A stretch of DNA of 44,327 bases from an uncultured Alphaproteobacteria bacterium. Lineage in GTDB: Bacteria; Pseudomonadota; Alphaproteobacteria; HIMB59. Below, in pieces: positions 34,824-43,050 of the stretch. Numbering within the stretch: the first letter of the stretch is position 1; every line of letters begins with the position of its first letter. The notes beneath the pieces were generated by a model. The model saw only the letters and a list, made by a program, of their open reading frames with translations, searched no databases and was not told the DNA's origin. The stretch spans positions 1-44,327 of the forward strand of contig CACIPV010000009.1 of NCBI GenBank assembly GCA_902588615.1. Direction: 5' to 3'. The position numbers and the translations under genes are program-made.

Positions 34824-35927
34824 ATGACCCACTTAATTGCTAAAAGTGCGAGACTTCGCTCTACACCTTACACCAAAAGAATAGAGGAATATGGTGTTCA
34901 ATCATACACAGTTTATAATCACATGCTTTTACCTGCATCTTTTAAAGGTATAGAGGAAGATAGTAGGCACCTAAAAAATAACGTTCAACTTTGGGATGTA
35001 TCTGGCGAGAGACAAGTTCAAATTCAAGGACCTGATGCAGCTAAACTTACACAATTAATTACGTGTAGAGATTTATCTGAGGCAAAAGATTATCTTTGCT
35101 ATTACGCTCCAATTGTTGATAACAAAGGTAAAATTATTAATGATCCACTGATTATGAAAGTTGGTGAAAAAACATGGTGGCTATCAATAGCAGATACAGA
35201 TGTACTTCTTTATGCAAAAGGAATTGCAATTGGTATGAACCTTGACGTTGAGATTACTGAACCCAATGTTAACATTCTTGCAGTTCAGGGACCAAAATCG
35301 TTTGAACTTATGTCAAGAGTGTTTAAAGACATAGATAAATTAAAATTTTTCAACTTCAAAAGATTTGACTTTCAAAATCATAAATTTTTAATTGCAAGAT
35401 CAGGTTGGTCCAAACAGGGTGGATTTGAAATTTATGTAGATCATGATGAAATCGGACTAAATCTTTATGATACCCTTATGTCTAAAGGTGAAGATTTGGA
35501 TGTAAGACCAGGTTGTCCAAATTTAATTGAAAGAATAGAGGGTGGTTTATTATCTTTTGGAAATGATATGAATATGAATGATACTCCACTTGAATGTGGT
35601 TTGGGTTCTTTTGTTTCTTTCAATCCCAAAATAGATTATTTAGGAAAAGCTGAATTAGAAAAACAGCACAAAGAGGGAGTCAAGAGATCTTTAATTGGTT
35701 TAAAATTTAAACTCGATAAAATTGAAATTACAAAAGCGTTATCTTTAAAAATAGGTACTGACAAAATAGGTGAGCTAAGAGCTGCATGCTTCAGTCCAGA
35801 TTTTGGCTGTTGTCTTGGAATAGCGATGGTGCAAACCAAATATCAAAGCTTAGAAGAAAAACAGACACTTCTTGTTGATGGCGAAGAGGTTGAGTCTGTA
35901 ATGACAAACCTACCATTTAACAAATAA
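34824..35927 (+). CDS. dmdA: Dimethylsulfoniopropionate demethylase DmdA
   Basis: A 367-residue tetrahydrofolate-dependent enzyme that takes one methyl group from DMSP to give methylmercaptopropionate. It is a GcvT-fold protein, but the detail matches DmdA of Pelagibacter as I recall it: RLRSTPYTKRIEEYGVQSYT, YTVYNHMLLPASFKGIEED, ISGxRQVQIQGPDAAKL, SGWSKQGGFEIYVDHDE, RPGCPNLIERIEGGLLSFGND and a C-terminal FxxFD-type end; length is close to the 369 residues there. A plain aminomethyltransferase would lack these. It gives the organism carbon and reduced sulfur from an algal osmolyte. The upstream importer could bring DMSP in. Confidence 0.92.
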   Translation: MTHLIAKSARLRSTPYTKRIEEYGVQSYTVYNHMLLPASFKGIEEDSRHLKNNVQLWDVSGERQVQIQGPDAAKLTQLITCRDLSEAKDYLCYYAPIVDNKGKIINDPLIMKVGEKTWWLSIADTDVLLYAKGIAIGMNLDVEITEPNVNILAVQGPKSFELMSRVFKDIDKLKFFNFKRFDFQNHKFLIARSGWSKQGGFEIYVDHDEIGLNLYDTLMSKGEDLDVRPGCPNLIERIEGGLLSFGNDMNMNDTPLECGLGSFVSFNPKIDYLGKAELEKQHKEGVKRSLIGLKFKLDKIEITKALSLKIGTDKIGELRAACFSPDFGCCLGIAMVQTKYQSLEEKQTLLVDGEEVESVMTNLPFNK

Positions 35928-35965
35928 TAATTGCTTTTTTAAACTAAAAGTTTAAATAATCTCGG

Positions 35966-37219
35966 GTGTTAAATATCGTTTATAGTTCTTGGGCTCTATT
36001 TACAGGTTTTGGATTCATTATGCTTGCACACTCTTTGCAAGGAACCTTGTTAAATATTAATGCCGTATTATTTAATTTTTCCGATTTTGAAATTGGATAT
36101 GTCTTTACAGGTTATTTTATAGGCTATTTAGCTAGCTCATATATTTGTCCGAAAATTATCAAAAATGTAGGACATATAAGAGTATTTGCAGCATTCGCAT
36201 CCATTGCTTCCATTACAATTTTATTTCATTGGATTTATGTTCACCCGTTTTTTTGGTTTTTTTTAAGATTACTTACAGGGTTTTCATTAGCAGCAATATA
36301 TATCGTTTGTGAAAGTTGGCTAAATGATCGTGCTGATAATCAAACTAGAGGGAAGCTTATTGGGTTTTACATGGTGATATTATACTTCTCAACTAGTGGG
36401 GGTGGTTTATTGATTAATATAAAAGAAACTACTGAGGCACACTTATATATTCTAACATCTTTATTAATTTCTATTGCTTTAGTTCCAATTTTACTTACTA
36501 AAAAATCGGCACCAGAATTTTCTACACCTAAGTTCATATCTTTAAAAGATCTATATAATAATTCTCCCATGTCTTTTATCGGCTCTTTTGGCATTGGTAT
36601 GATTTATGGAGCGTCATTTGGATTAATTGCAGTCTTTGGAGCTAAATTAGGCTTAAGTATTTTTCAAATATCTATACTTGTTTTTGTAAATACATTCATT
36701 GGCGCTTTATTTCAATATCCGGTTGGCAAATTATCGGATACATTTGATAGAAGAATAATTTTACTGATATTAAATATCATTGCCTTAGTTTCTTCTATTT
36801 GTGTAATTATTTTTGGATCTATTTCATTTAATATTCTTTTATTATTTGTTGGTATACATTCAGCTGTATCTCTTCCCTATTATGCAGTTGTTATTTCTCA
36901 TCTAAATGATTTTTTAGAAAAGGACGAGGTTGTTTCTGCTAGCTCAACTCTGACATTAGTTAATGCATTAGGTTTAGTTTTAGGGCCAATTATCGTCTCA
37001 GGATTTATGTCTTATTTTGATGCTTATGGATTATTTTATTATTGTGCAATAGTTTATGTTTTTATCGCACTATTTACCTATCAAAGAATTAGGATTGGAA
37101 GAACTAGTGAAATTTATGATGAAAATACACCATCAATGATTGTGCCTCGCACCACTTCCGCAATAGGAATGCAAACTGCTACTGAACAAATGATTAGTAA
37201 AATTGATGAAAAAGAGTAA
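35966..37219 (+). CDS. MFS transporter (YcaD/YfcJ-like)
   Basis: A 417-residue transporter with about 12 membrane segments. Features include YVFTGYFIGYLASSYICPKI in the first half and YPVGKLSDTFDRRIILLI with the D-R-R loop of MFS proteins in the second. The start is a GTG at 35966. The last 30 residues form a soluble tail (PSMIVPRTTSAIGM). It lies 38 nt after dmdA and precedes a RidA gene by about 11 nt, so the three are probably one transcript. Substrate unknown; transport of a DMSP- or betaine-related metabolite fits the position. Confidence 0.82.
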   Translation: MLNIVYSSWALFTGFGFIMLAHSLQGTLLNINAVLFNFSDFEIGYVFTGYFIGYLASSYICPKIIKNVGHIRVFAAFASIASITILFHWIYVHPFFWFFLRLLTGFSLAAIYIVCESWLNDRADNQTRGKLIGFYMVILYFSTSGGGLLINIKETTEAHLYILTSLLISIALVPILLTKKSAPEFSTPKFISLKDLYNNSPMSFIGSFGIGMIYGASFGLIAVFGAKLGLSIFQISILVFVNTFIGALFQYPVGKLSDTFDRRIILLILNIIALVSSICVIIFGSISFNILLLFVGIHSAVSLPYYAVVISHLNDFLEKDEVVSASSTLTLVNALGLVLGPIIVSGFMSYFDAYGLFYYCAIVYVFIALFTYQRIRIGRTSEIYDENTPSMIVPRTTSAIGMQTATEQMISKIDEKE

Positions 37220-37230
37220 TTTTTTAATTG

Positions 37231-37692
37231 ATGGATTTCGAAGCCAAGATAGCTAAATTAGGTCTTTTAATACCAAAACCTGCCAAACCTGCAGGGAGTT
37301 ATAAACCCTGCGTTATTGTTGATAATTTTGCATATATATCTGGTCAAGGCCCATTACTTGAGGATGGGTCTTTTGCAAAAGGAAAGGTTGGGGCTGATGT
37401 TGATTTAGAGACAGCTCAAAATCACGCTAAGCTATGTGGATTAGCTATCTTATCTGCTTTAAAAAATGAAATAGGATCAATTAATAAAGTAGATCAATTA
37501 ATTAAACTGACAGGTTTTGTAAATTGTATTGAGAGCTTCACACAGCAACCCTTAGTAATCAATGGTTGCTCAAATATGATGAAAGATATTTTTGGTGAGA
37601 CTGGTGTTCATGCTCGAGCTGCAGTAGGAGTTAATTCTTTGCCTCTAGGTTTTACAGTAGAAATTGAGGCAATGTTTAAAATCAAGAGTTAA
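37231..37692 (+). CDS. RidA-family (YjgF/UK114) protein
   Basis: A 153-residue protein of the RidA family, members of which deaminate reactive enamine/imine intermediates to keto acids plus ammonium. The typical VDNFAYISGQGPL strand, ALKNEIGSINKVDQLIKLTGF, VNCIESFTQQPLV and the C-terminal ARAAVGVNSLPLGFTVEIEA with the conserved Arg (near residue 127) are present. The longer 150-residue form is the YjgF-like type found with amino acid operons. I chose the ATG at 37231 over a TTG just before it. It is cotranscribed with the MFS gene. Confidence 0.88.
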   Translation: MDFEAKIAKLGLLIPKPAKPAGSYKPCVIVDNFAYISGQGPLLEDGSFAKGKVGADVDLETAQNHAKLCGLAILSALKNEIGSINKVDQLIKLTGFVNCIESFTQQPLVINGCSNMMKDIFGETGVHARAAVGVNSLPLGFTVEIEAMFKIKS

Positions 37693-37700
37693 TTTCTTAA

Positions 37701-37729
37701 TTGACAATTAATTAAATTTAGCAAAAAAT
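37701..37729 (+). promoter_or_regulatory. Candidate promoter of the dioxygenase/HD gene pair
   Basis: TTGACA (37701-37706, perfect -35) is followed after 17 nt by AAAAAT (37724-37729, 4/6 to TATAAT). A strong TTGGAG ribosome site lies 8 nt before the dioxygenase ATG at 37758. The -10 is weak, so activation may be needed. Confidence 0.45.
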
Positions 37730-37757
37730 TAATTTATTAATGCTTGGAGTTTGAATT

Positions 37758-38882
37758 ATGGATTTTCATTTTGAAAACAATACTATTAAGATAATCCATA
37801 AAAATAAGACATTTCATTTGCATCCCATTTGGTTAAGAGAAAGACTACCGGGTGAAAAGTATTTTGATTTAGATACTAATCAAAGATTATATGAGCCATC
37901 CTCTATTGACTTAAAGTTGAAAATTGAAAATTGTAAATTAACAGATAACAAACTTGATGTTGAATTTAATGATGGGGCACAAGGTCAATATCGTTTAGAT
38001 GATCTTTTGATTGAAATGGATGAAGAAAAAAATAAAAGAGGGCCCTTACCAAAAAGAATTTTATGGAATTCTCAACTAGAAGATTTACCTGAAGCTATTT
38101 TTGAAGTAGATATGGTTGAACAAGAGTCTATGTATAATCTTCTTAAAGATTTTTATAAATATGGTTTTGTTATTATTAAAAATGTACCAACTGAAAGTAA
38201 GTATATTTTAAAATTTGTAAATTCAATCGGCCCAGTTAAAGTCACAAATTTTGGAGAATTTTTTGATGTAATGTCTAAACCAAATCCAAATGACTTAGCC
38301 TATAAACCTATTGCATTACCGCCTCATACTGATAATCCTTACAGAAAACCAGAAGCACCCGGGATACAGTTTTTGCATTGTTTAAAAAATGAAGTGAGTG
38401 GTGGTTTTTCTACTCTTGTTGATGGCTTTTCAGTTGCAGAATATATCAAATTAAATGAGCCAGAAGCATTTGAGTCTTTAACCAAAACAAATTTACGTTA
38501 CCGATTTCAAGATAAAGATATAATTTTAGAAAATTGGGGAGAGTTAATTGAATTAGACAAGGATGGCGACTATAAGCAAGTCAGGTATAGTACTAGAGTT
38601 GATTACGTGCCACCTTTAGAAAATGAAAAATTAGAGAGTTTTTACAAAGCGAGAAAATTATTAGGAGATTTATACACTTCATCTGACTTCGAGATAAAAT
38701 TTAAGCTCTCACCAGGAGATGTCATGATGTTTGATAACCACAGACTTCTCCATGGAAGAACCTCTTATGACTCGAGTGAGGGAGCTAGACATTTACAAGG
38801 TTGTTATCTAGAATTTGATTCAACTGATGGAAAATTGAGACATTTACATGAAAAATATCATCTTAGTGGGACAAATTTATGA
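37758..38882 (+). CDS. Gamma-butyrobetaine hydroxylase-like 2-oxoglutarate dioxygenase (TmpA-like candidate)
   Basis: A 374-residue Fe(II)/2-oxoglutarate dioxygenase. The first 100 residues form the GBBH N-terminal domain (HPIWLRERLPGEKYFDLDT). The catalytic domain has the HxD motif at His190-Asp192 (LPPHTDNPYR), the distal His332 in FDNHRLLHGR, and the 2OG-binding Arg344 in GARHLQGCY. These are the metal and cosubstrate residues of the TauD/GBBH family. Known relatives make L-carnitine from gamma-butyrobetaine or hydroxylate trimethyllysine; TmpA hydroxylates a trimethylammonium phosphonate. Its stop overlaps the next gene by 4 nt. The specific substrate is open. Confidence 0.9.
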   Translation: MDFHFENNTIKIIHKNKTFHLHPIWLRERLPGEKYFDLDTNQRLYEPSSIDLKLKIENCKLTDNKLDVEFNDGAQGQYRLDDLLIEMDEEKNKRGPLPKRILWNSQLEDLPEAIFEVDMVEQESMYNLLKDFYKYGFVIIKNVPTESKYILKFVNSIGPVKVTNFGEFFDVMSKPNPNDLAYKPIALPPHTDNPYRKPEAPGIQFLHCLKNEVSGGFSTLVDGFSVAEYIKLNEPEAFESLTKTNLRYRFQDKDIILENWGELIELDKDGDYKQVRYSTRVDYVPPLENEKLESFYKARKLLGDLYTSSDFEIKFKLSPGDVMMFDNHRLLHGRTSYDSSEGARHLQGCYLEFDSTDGKLRHLHEKYHLSGTNL

Positions 38883-39484
38883 CTGAGAAAAATGTAAAAT
38901 TTAAACATATGAAAGATGGGGATAAAGAAGATTATCTATTGCTCCAAAAATATGAGGAAAAGTATGTTTCTTTGACATATGAAAGAATAATAGAAGAACT
39001 TACAAGACAAGGAAAAAATACTATGGAGGGTTACAAGATAACAAGATTAGATCATGGTCTACAATCAGCTACTAGAGCTTATAATGATGGGGCTGATATT
39101 GATTGGATCGTTGGTGCCTTACTTCATGATATTGGAGATGGGCTTGCCCCTCAAAATCACGATAGGTTTTCTGCTGAAGTAGTAAGGCCTTATGTAAGAG
39201 ATGAAATAACATGGGTGATTGAGCATCATGGAATTTTTCAAATGATCTACTATGCTCATCATTATGGATGGGATAAAAATGCTAGAGATAAATTTAAAGA
39301 TAATATTTATTTCCAAACTTGCGCAGATTTCTGTGAAAGATGGGATCAAAAATCTTTTGATCCCGAATATGAAAATAAAGATCTAGATTTTTTTAAACCC
39401 TTGATTAAAGAGGTATTTAGCAGACCTCCCTACAAAGATGAATACATCAAAAAAAATGAAGTTTTAGGTTTACCAAAAGTTTAA
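38879..39484 (+). CDS. HD-domain protein, probable diiron oxygenase (PhnZ/TmpB-like)
   Basis: A 201-residue HD-superfamily protein. The metal ligands can be picked out: His59 (RLDHGLQSA), His83-Asp84 (LLHDIGD), His94 (PQNHDRF), His116/His117 (IEHHGIFQ) and Asp156 (FCERWDQ). Six such ligands suit the mixed-valent diiron oxygenases (PhnZ, TmpB, MIOX-like) better than a plain phosphohydrolase with four. However, the Tyr/Glu lid pair of PhnZ just before the first His is not obvious here (MEGYKITRLDH). It starts within the ATGA overlap of the dioxygenase gene, so the two act together. Databases usually call the family 'predicted HD phosphohydrolase'. Confidence 0.85.
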   Translation: MTEKNVKFKHMKDGDKEDYLLLQKYEEKYVSLTYERIIEELTRQGKNTMEGYKITRLDHGLQSATRAYNDGADIDWIVGALLHDIGDGLAPQNHDRFSAEVVRPYVRDEITWVIEHHGIFQMIYYAHHYGWDKNARDKFKDNIYFQTCADFCERWDQKSFDPEYENKDLDFFKPLIKEVFSRPPYKDEYIKKNEVLGLPKV

Positions 39485-39524
39485 ATCTATAAATCCAGAT
39501 AATTTAAAGTAAGTATATATTGTC

Positions 39525-40049
39525 ATGAGAATTTTCTTGATAACTTTGAGTATTTTACTCACAAGCATAGGGAGCATTATGGCGAAAAACTTATATAACT
39601 TTAGTATTCAAGATATTGATGGAAATACAGTTAATCTTGATAAATTTAAAGGTAAGCCCATTCTTCTTGTTAATACAGCTAGTAGATGTGGTTTCACAAA
39701 ACAATATGCTAATTTATCCGATCTTCATCGTGAGTATTTTAAAAAGAACTTAGTAATTATTGGAACTCCTTCTAATAGTTTTCATCAAGAGCTGAGTAAT
39801 AATGAGGAAGTTAAAGAATTTTGTTTAGTAAATTATGAAACCAAATTTATTATATCAGAAATTATTAGTGTTGTTGGTGAAGATGCCCATCCGATATACA
39901 GTTGGATGACATCAGAGTATAACGAAACTCCGAAATGGAATTTTTATAAGTATCTTTTTGATGGAGAGGGTCAATTAGTTAAAAGTTGGTCCTCTATGAC
40001 CAAACCTGACAGTTCGAAAATTAAAAATTTAATTGATGAGTTAATATAA
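39525..40049 (+). CDS. Glutathione peroxidase-like thiol peroxidase, secreted
   Basis: A 174-residue peroxidase of the GPx family that reduces hydroperoxides. The peroxidatic Cys is Cys55 in NTASRCGFTKQY, the catalytic Trp is in ETPKWNFYKYLFD, and Asn is in the same motif. The usual Gln in the Phe-Pro-x-Asn-Gln stretch reads PSNSFHQE. A signal peptide (MRIFLITLSILLTSIGSIM then AKNL) suggests a periplasmic location. It is followed by a strong bidirectional terminator and lies 40 nt downstream of the HD gene. Confidence 0.9.
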   Translation: MRIFLITLSILLTSIGSIMAKNLYNFSIQDIDGNTVNLDKFKGKPILLVNTASRCGFTKQYANLSDLHREYFKKNLVIIGTPSNSFHQELSNNEEVKEFCLVNYETKFIISEIISVVGEDAHPIYSWMTSEYNETPKWNFYKYLFDGEGQLVKSWSSMTKPDSSKIKNLIDELI

Positions 40050-40050
40050 A

Positions 40051-40079
40051 AAAAGGGGGCACATAATGTGCCCCCTTTT
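40051..40079. terminator. Bidirectional terminator between gpx and amt
   Basis: A 14-bp perfect inverted repeat (AAAAGGGGGCACAT and ATGTGCCCCCTTTT, one-base centre) lies between the convergent glutathione peroxidase and amt genes. It has T-runs on the 3' side in both directions, so it can end transcripts from both sides. Confidence 0.92.
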
Positions 40080-40100
40080 ATAGGAGTACTATAAATAAGA

Positions 40101-41381
40101 TTATTTAAATTCTGGGTAAGCGACTGTTGTTAATTCAGCGCTATCTAATCCAGATGCTTCAGTCTCTTCTGATACTCTTAAGCCTACAGTTCCTTTTAGA
40201 ATGTAAAAGAAAACGCCACTTAAAGGTACAACTAAGACAGCTGCAGCAACAATTCCTATTAATTGAACTAGGAAATCGCCACTACCAAAAATACCTACGG
40301 CCAATGTTCCCCAAATACCTGCAACTAAGTGTGCTGATATTGCACCGACAACATCATCGATTTTCATTTTGTCAAGCATTGGGATAGCGATAGTACAAAG
40401 AACACCACCTATCGCACCAACAATCATAGATAAGAAATGGTTGCTTAAATCTGGACCTGCAGTAATTGCAACAAGACCTGCTATAGCACCATTCAATGCG
40501 ATGGATAGATCAATTTTTTTATACAATAGCTGTGATAAAATAATTGCAGCTACGACACCACCACATGCAGCGATATTTGTGTTTACAACAACAATTGACA
40601 TTGCAGAGGCATCAGCGGCACTACCAAGTGCTAATTGAGATCCACCGTTAAATCCAAACCATCCAAACCAAAGGATGAAGGTACCAAGACACGCTAAAGG
40701 CATGTTTGCACCAGCGATTGGAGAGATCTTTCCATCCGCACCATATTTACCAGCTCTAGGACCAAGAATTAAACAGCCAGTTAAAGCTGCCCATCCACCA
40801 ACTGAGTGAACAATTGTAGATCCAGCAAAATCAGAAAAGCCCATTTCTGTGAGCCATCCACCGCCCCAGGTCCAAGAACCATAGATTGGGTAAATAATTC
40901 CTGTCATAAATGCTGCAAATATCATAAATGGCCATACTTTAATTCTTTCAGCACATGCTCCAGATACGATTGAAATTGCTGTAGCACAGAACACCATTTG
41001 GAAGAACCAATCTGACGCTAAAGAGTACCCGCCCTCTTCAGTTGCAGCTGTTAAATCATCAGCAGTATCATAAAAAGCACCACCTAATGAACCTATCCAA
41101 CCTGATACATCTACATACATAAGACTGTAACCGATTAGATAAAACATTATTCCTGCAATTGAGTATAAAGCTATATTTTTTAATAAAATTGCTGATGTGT
41201 TTTTTTTACGAACAAATCCAGCTTCTAACATGGCAAAACCTAATGCCATGAACATCACTAAGACTCCACTAAAAACAAATAAAAATGTATTAAATACAAA
41301 AGCTGTTTCAGCAGATACTTCCGCACTTGCAACTCCAGAGAAAAGCAAAGTAGGGATTAAGAAAGTTAATATTTTTTTCAT
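40101..41381 (-). CDS. amtB: Ammonium transporter (Amt)
   Basis: A 426-residue ammonium channel with an N-terminal signal peptide (MKKILTFLIPTLLFSGVASA) and about 11 membrane segments, forming trimers. Typical pieces are ALGFAMLEAGFVRKKNTSAI, WFFQMVFCATAISIVSGACA, DFAGSTIVHSVGGWAALTGC (with the conserved pore His), GWFGFNGGS and VGAISAHLVAGIWGTLAVG with the second pore His. It follows glnK, its usual PII partner, after 9 nt. The gene takes up ammonium when it is scarce. Confidence 0.96.
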   Translation of the reverse strand: MKKILTFLIPTLLFSGVASAEVSAETAFVFNTFLFVFSGVLVMFMALGFAMLEAGFVRKKNTSAILLKNIALYSIAGIMFYLIGYSLMYVDVSGWIGSLGGAFYDTADDLTAATEEGGYSLASDWFFQMVFCATAISIVSGACAERIKVWPFMIFAAFMTGIIYPIYGSWTWGGGWLTEMGFSDFAGSTIVHSVGGWAALTGCLILGPRAGKYGADGKISPIAGANMPLACLGTFILWFGWFGFNGGSQLALGSAADASAMSIVVVNTNIAACGGVVAAIILSQLLYKKIDLSIALNGAIAGLVAITAGPDLSNHFLSMIVGAIGGVLCTIAIPMLDKMKIDDVVGAISAHLVAGIWGTLAVGIFGSGDFLVQLIGIVAAAVLVVPLSGVFFYILKGTVGLRVSEETEASGLDSAELTTVAYPEFK

Positions 41382-41390
41382 TGGATCTCC

Positions 41391-41732
41391 TTATTTAATT
41401 GCCTCAGCGCCTCGTTCTCCTGTACGTATTCGGACAACTTCTTGCACTTCAGTTACAAAAATTTTGCCATCTCCAATTTTTCCTGATTTTACTGCTTCAG
41501 AAATTGTTGTTATGACTTTTTCGACGTCTGCAGAATCTACTAAAACCTCTGCTCGAGATTTAGGAAGAAAATGTACCTCATATTCTGCGCCTCGGTACAG
41601 TTCGGTATGACCCTTCTGGCGCCCATATCCTTTAGCCTCAACAATAGTTAAACCTTGGATGTCCACACCTGTAAGTGCTTGTCTCAAAGCTTCAACTTTA
41701 TCGGGCTTGATAATTGCTGTTATTAGTTTCAT
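41391..41732 (-). CDS. glnK: Nitrogen regulatory PII protein (GlnK)
   Basis: A 113-residue PII protein that senses ATP/ADP and 2-oxoglutarate and gates AmtB. The T-loop is GHTELYRGAEYEVHFLPK with Tyr51 at the uridylylation site; the B-loop is TGKIGDGKIFV-like SGKIGDGKIFVTEVQEVVRI. It is the first gene of the glnK-amt operon. Tyr51 suggests GlnD control, if GlnD is present elsewhere. Confidence 0.96.
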   Translation of the reverse strand: MKLITAIIKPDKVEALRQALTGVDIQGLTIVEAKGYGRQKGHTELYRGAEYEVHFLPKSRAEVLVDSADVEKVITTISEAVKSGKIGDGKIFVTEVQEVVRIRTGERGAEAIK

Positions 41733-41896
41733 AAATACCTCTCTAATTTTTGAGTTGTGAAACTTATAAATACTGAATCAAAAAAAAAATAATGCTAAGA
41801 AGTTAATGAAACTATGCATCTAGTGAATATCCAAGATTGCCCAATAAAATCAGTCATATTGGTAAAAAAACATCAAAAAATATGATTAAAATAATT

Positions 41897-41924
41897 TAAA
41901 TAGCAAGACTATATCCTATGTCAA
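41897..41924 (-). promoter_or_regulatory. Candidate promoter far upstream of glnK
   Basis: On the minus strand TTGACA (41919-41924, perfect) and TATTTA (41897-41902) are 16 nt apart, about 165 nt before the glnK ATG. This would give a long leader. No sigma54 -24/-12 site or NtrC box is visible in 41733-41942. Confidence 0.35.
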
Positions 41925-41942
41925 TAATCTAGCTTTTGTAAC

Positions 41943-42515
41943 TTAAAGAGGATTCTTCCAATCAACTTTATAAATTGCTTCATTCCTTCTAAGATTGGGC
42001 AATGTAAACGGACCATCATAAGTAGCTTTAATGGCGGGTCCAATTACTTCAATATTATCAGTAATTAACTTTTTTTTTAGAACATCTCGGTGTTTATAAA
42101 AATTTTTATCGGAAGCAAAGCCAGAATATCTAATTACTGCAAAATAACCTGGCTCAATTGAAGAAATTTTTACTGAATTATCTGATGGTAAAGGTATTTC
42201 ATTTGGTTTGTATTTGTCCGGTAAGTAAAATTGCATGACGTACTCATTTTCAATTTGAGTAACATTCACAGGTGTGGTCATTGCAATTTTTTCACTTTGT
42301 TTATTGTTCCCAGAAATATAATTAAAGAGCTTTCGAAATCCATTATTTTGATTAGTGTATTGGGTTTGAACTACTAGACGCTCCTCGTAAAATCTAATTT
42401 CATACTTCTCTGTCTGATGAACTACTTTATAAGGTGGTTCACTATAGGCCATTAATTCTTGTACCACGAGTAACATGAATAAAAAGTATTTAATCATTAA
42501 AAATTTGAATTTCAT
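41943..42515 (-). CDS. SOUL family haem-binding protein
   Basis: A 190-residue protein of the SOUL/HBP family. The start at 42515 is preceded by a GGGGAG ribosome site (9 nt), which favours it over an upstream ATG at 42542. A signal-like hydrophobic N-terminus (FLMIKYFLFMLLVVQELMAY) suggests export. The mature part has the family pattern: PPYKVVHQTEKYEIRFYEE, then SEKIAMTTPVNV and VMQFYLPDKY, with the end of the barrel at YDGPFTLPNLRRNE. Members bind haem or related tetrapyrroles, often with unclear roles. It overlaps the preceding SH3 gene by 26 nt. Confidence 0.88.
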   Translation of the reverse strand: MKFKFLMIKYFLFMLLVVQELMAYSEPPYKVVHQTEKYEIRFYEERLVVQTQYTNQNNGFRKLFNYISGNNKQSEKIAMTTPVNVTQIENEYVMQFYLPDKYKPNEIPLPSDNSVKISSIEPGYFAVIRYSGFASDKNFYKHRDVLKKKLITDNIEVIGPAIKATYDGPFTLPNLRRNEAIYKVDWKNPL

Positions 42516-43050
42516 TGTTAGAGACTCCCCATAATCTGTCATCTATAGGTATCCATCCTTTGACAGAGGATTTATTGCCCTCAGGTATACTGATTTTTAC
42601 CATTGTTTCTTTTACCTCTAACAAGTTTACAATTTTGGGTGCATGTATTACTCCTTTTTGAATAGTCATCCAAGACTCAGGGTCATAAGATTTCAATGCA
42701 TACAGCTCAATATCCTCTAAGATAAGCAAAGTTCTTTTTTTAGATAATTGATTGTGAGCAATCCAACCTTGTATTCCATTAAATAATTCAATGCGGTACC
42801 AATCTGTATAAGAGCTCCAACTATTTCTAAACTCTTCAATAATCTTTACAGGCATATTTTCCTGTGTAAGAAGAAATTTCTCTGTTTGTTTACTCAAATC
42901 TTGATTGTCGGGATAATGACGTAACCATGACTTATCATGAGCTAGGGATTTATAATATGGAATATGTTTATCAGAATACGTAGTTAATGGAAGTATCAGA
43001 AACAAAAGCACAAGCCTGATGATAAATTTTATCTTTGTGAATTTTGCCAA
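42490..43050 (-). CDS. SH3-domain protein, exported
   Basis: A 186-residue protein with a signal peptide (FIIRLVLLFLILPLTTYS) and two SH3-like barrels: the first has LTQENMPVKIIEEFRNSWSS, YRIELFNGIQGWIAHNQLSK and TLLI, and the second has YAL and a TMVKISIPEG strand before VKGWIPIDDRLWGV. It matches the COG3807-like 'SH3 domain' protein often found in alphaproteobacterial periplasms. Its start overlaps the choline dehydrogenase end by 22 nt. Function is unknown; SH3-like domains often bind peptidoglycan or peptides. Confidence 0.8.
   Translation of the reverse strand: MAKFTKIKFIIRLVLLFLILPLTTYSDKHIPYYKSLAHDKSWLRHYPDNQDLSKQTEKFLLTQENMPVKIIEEFRNSWSSYTDWYRIELFNGIQGWIAHNQLSKKRTLLILEDIELYALKSYDPESWMTIQKGVIHAPKIVNLLEVKETMVKISIPEGNKSSVKGWIPIDDRLWGVSNNEIQIFND

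Noticed and set aside
40369-40638. Plus-strand open frames of 86, 89 and 137 residues opposite amt/glnK
   Set aside because: Antisense shadows of conserved genes; no family motifs.
41733-41942. Sigma54 (-24/-12) promoter or NtrC site before glnK
   Set aside because: No TGGCAC-N5-TTGC or TGCAC-N7-GTGCA pattern on the minus strand.
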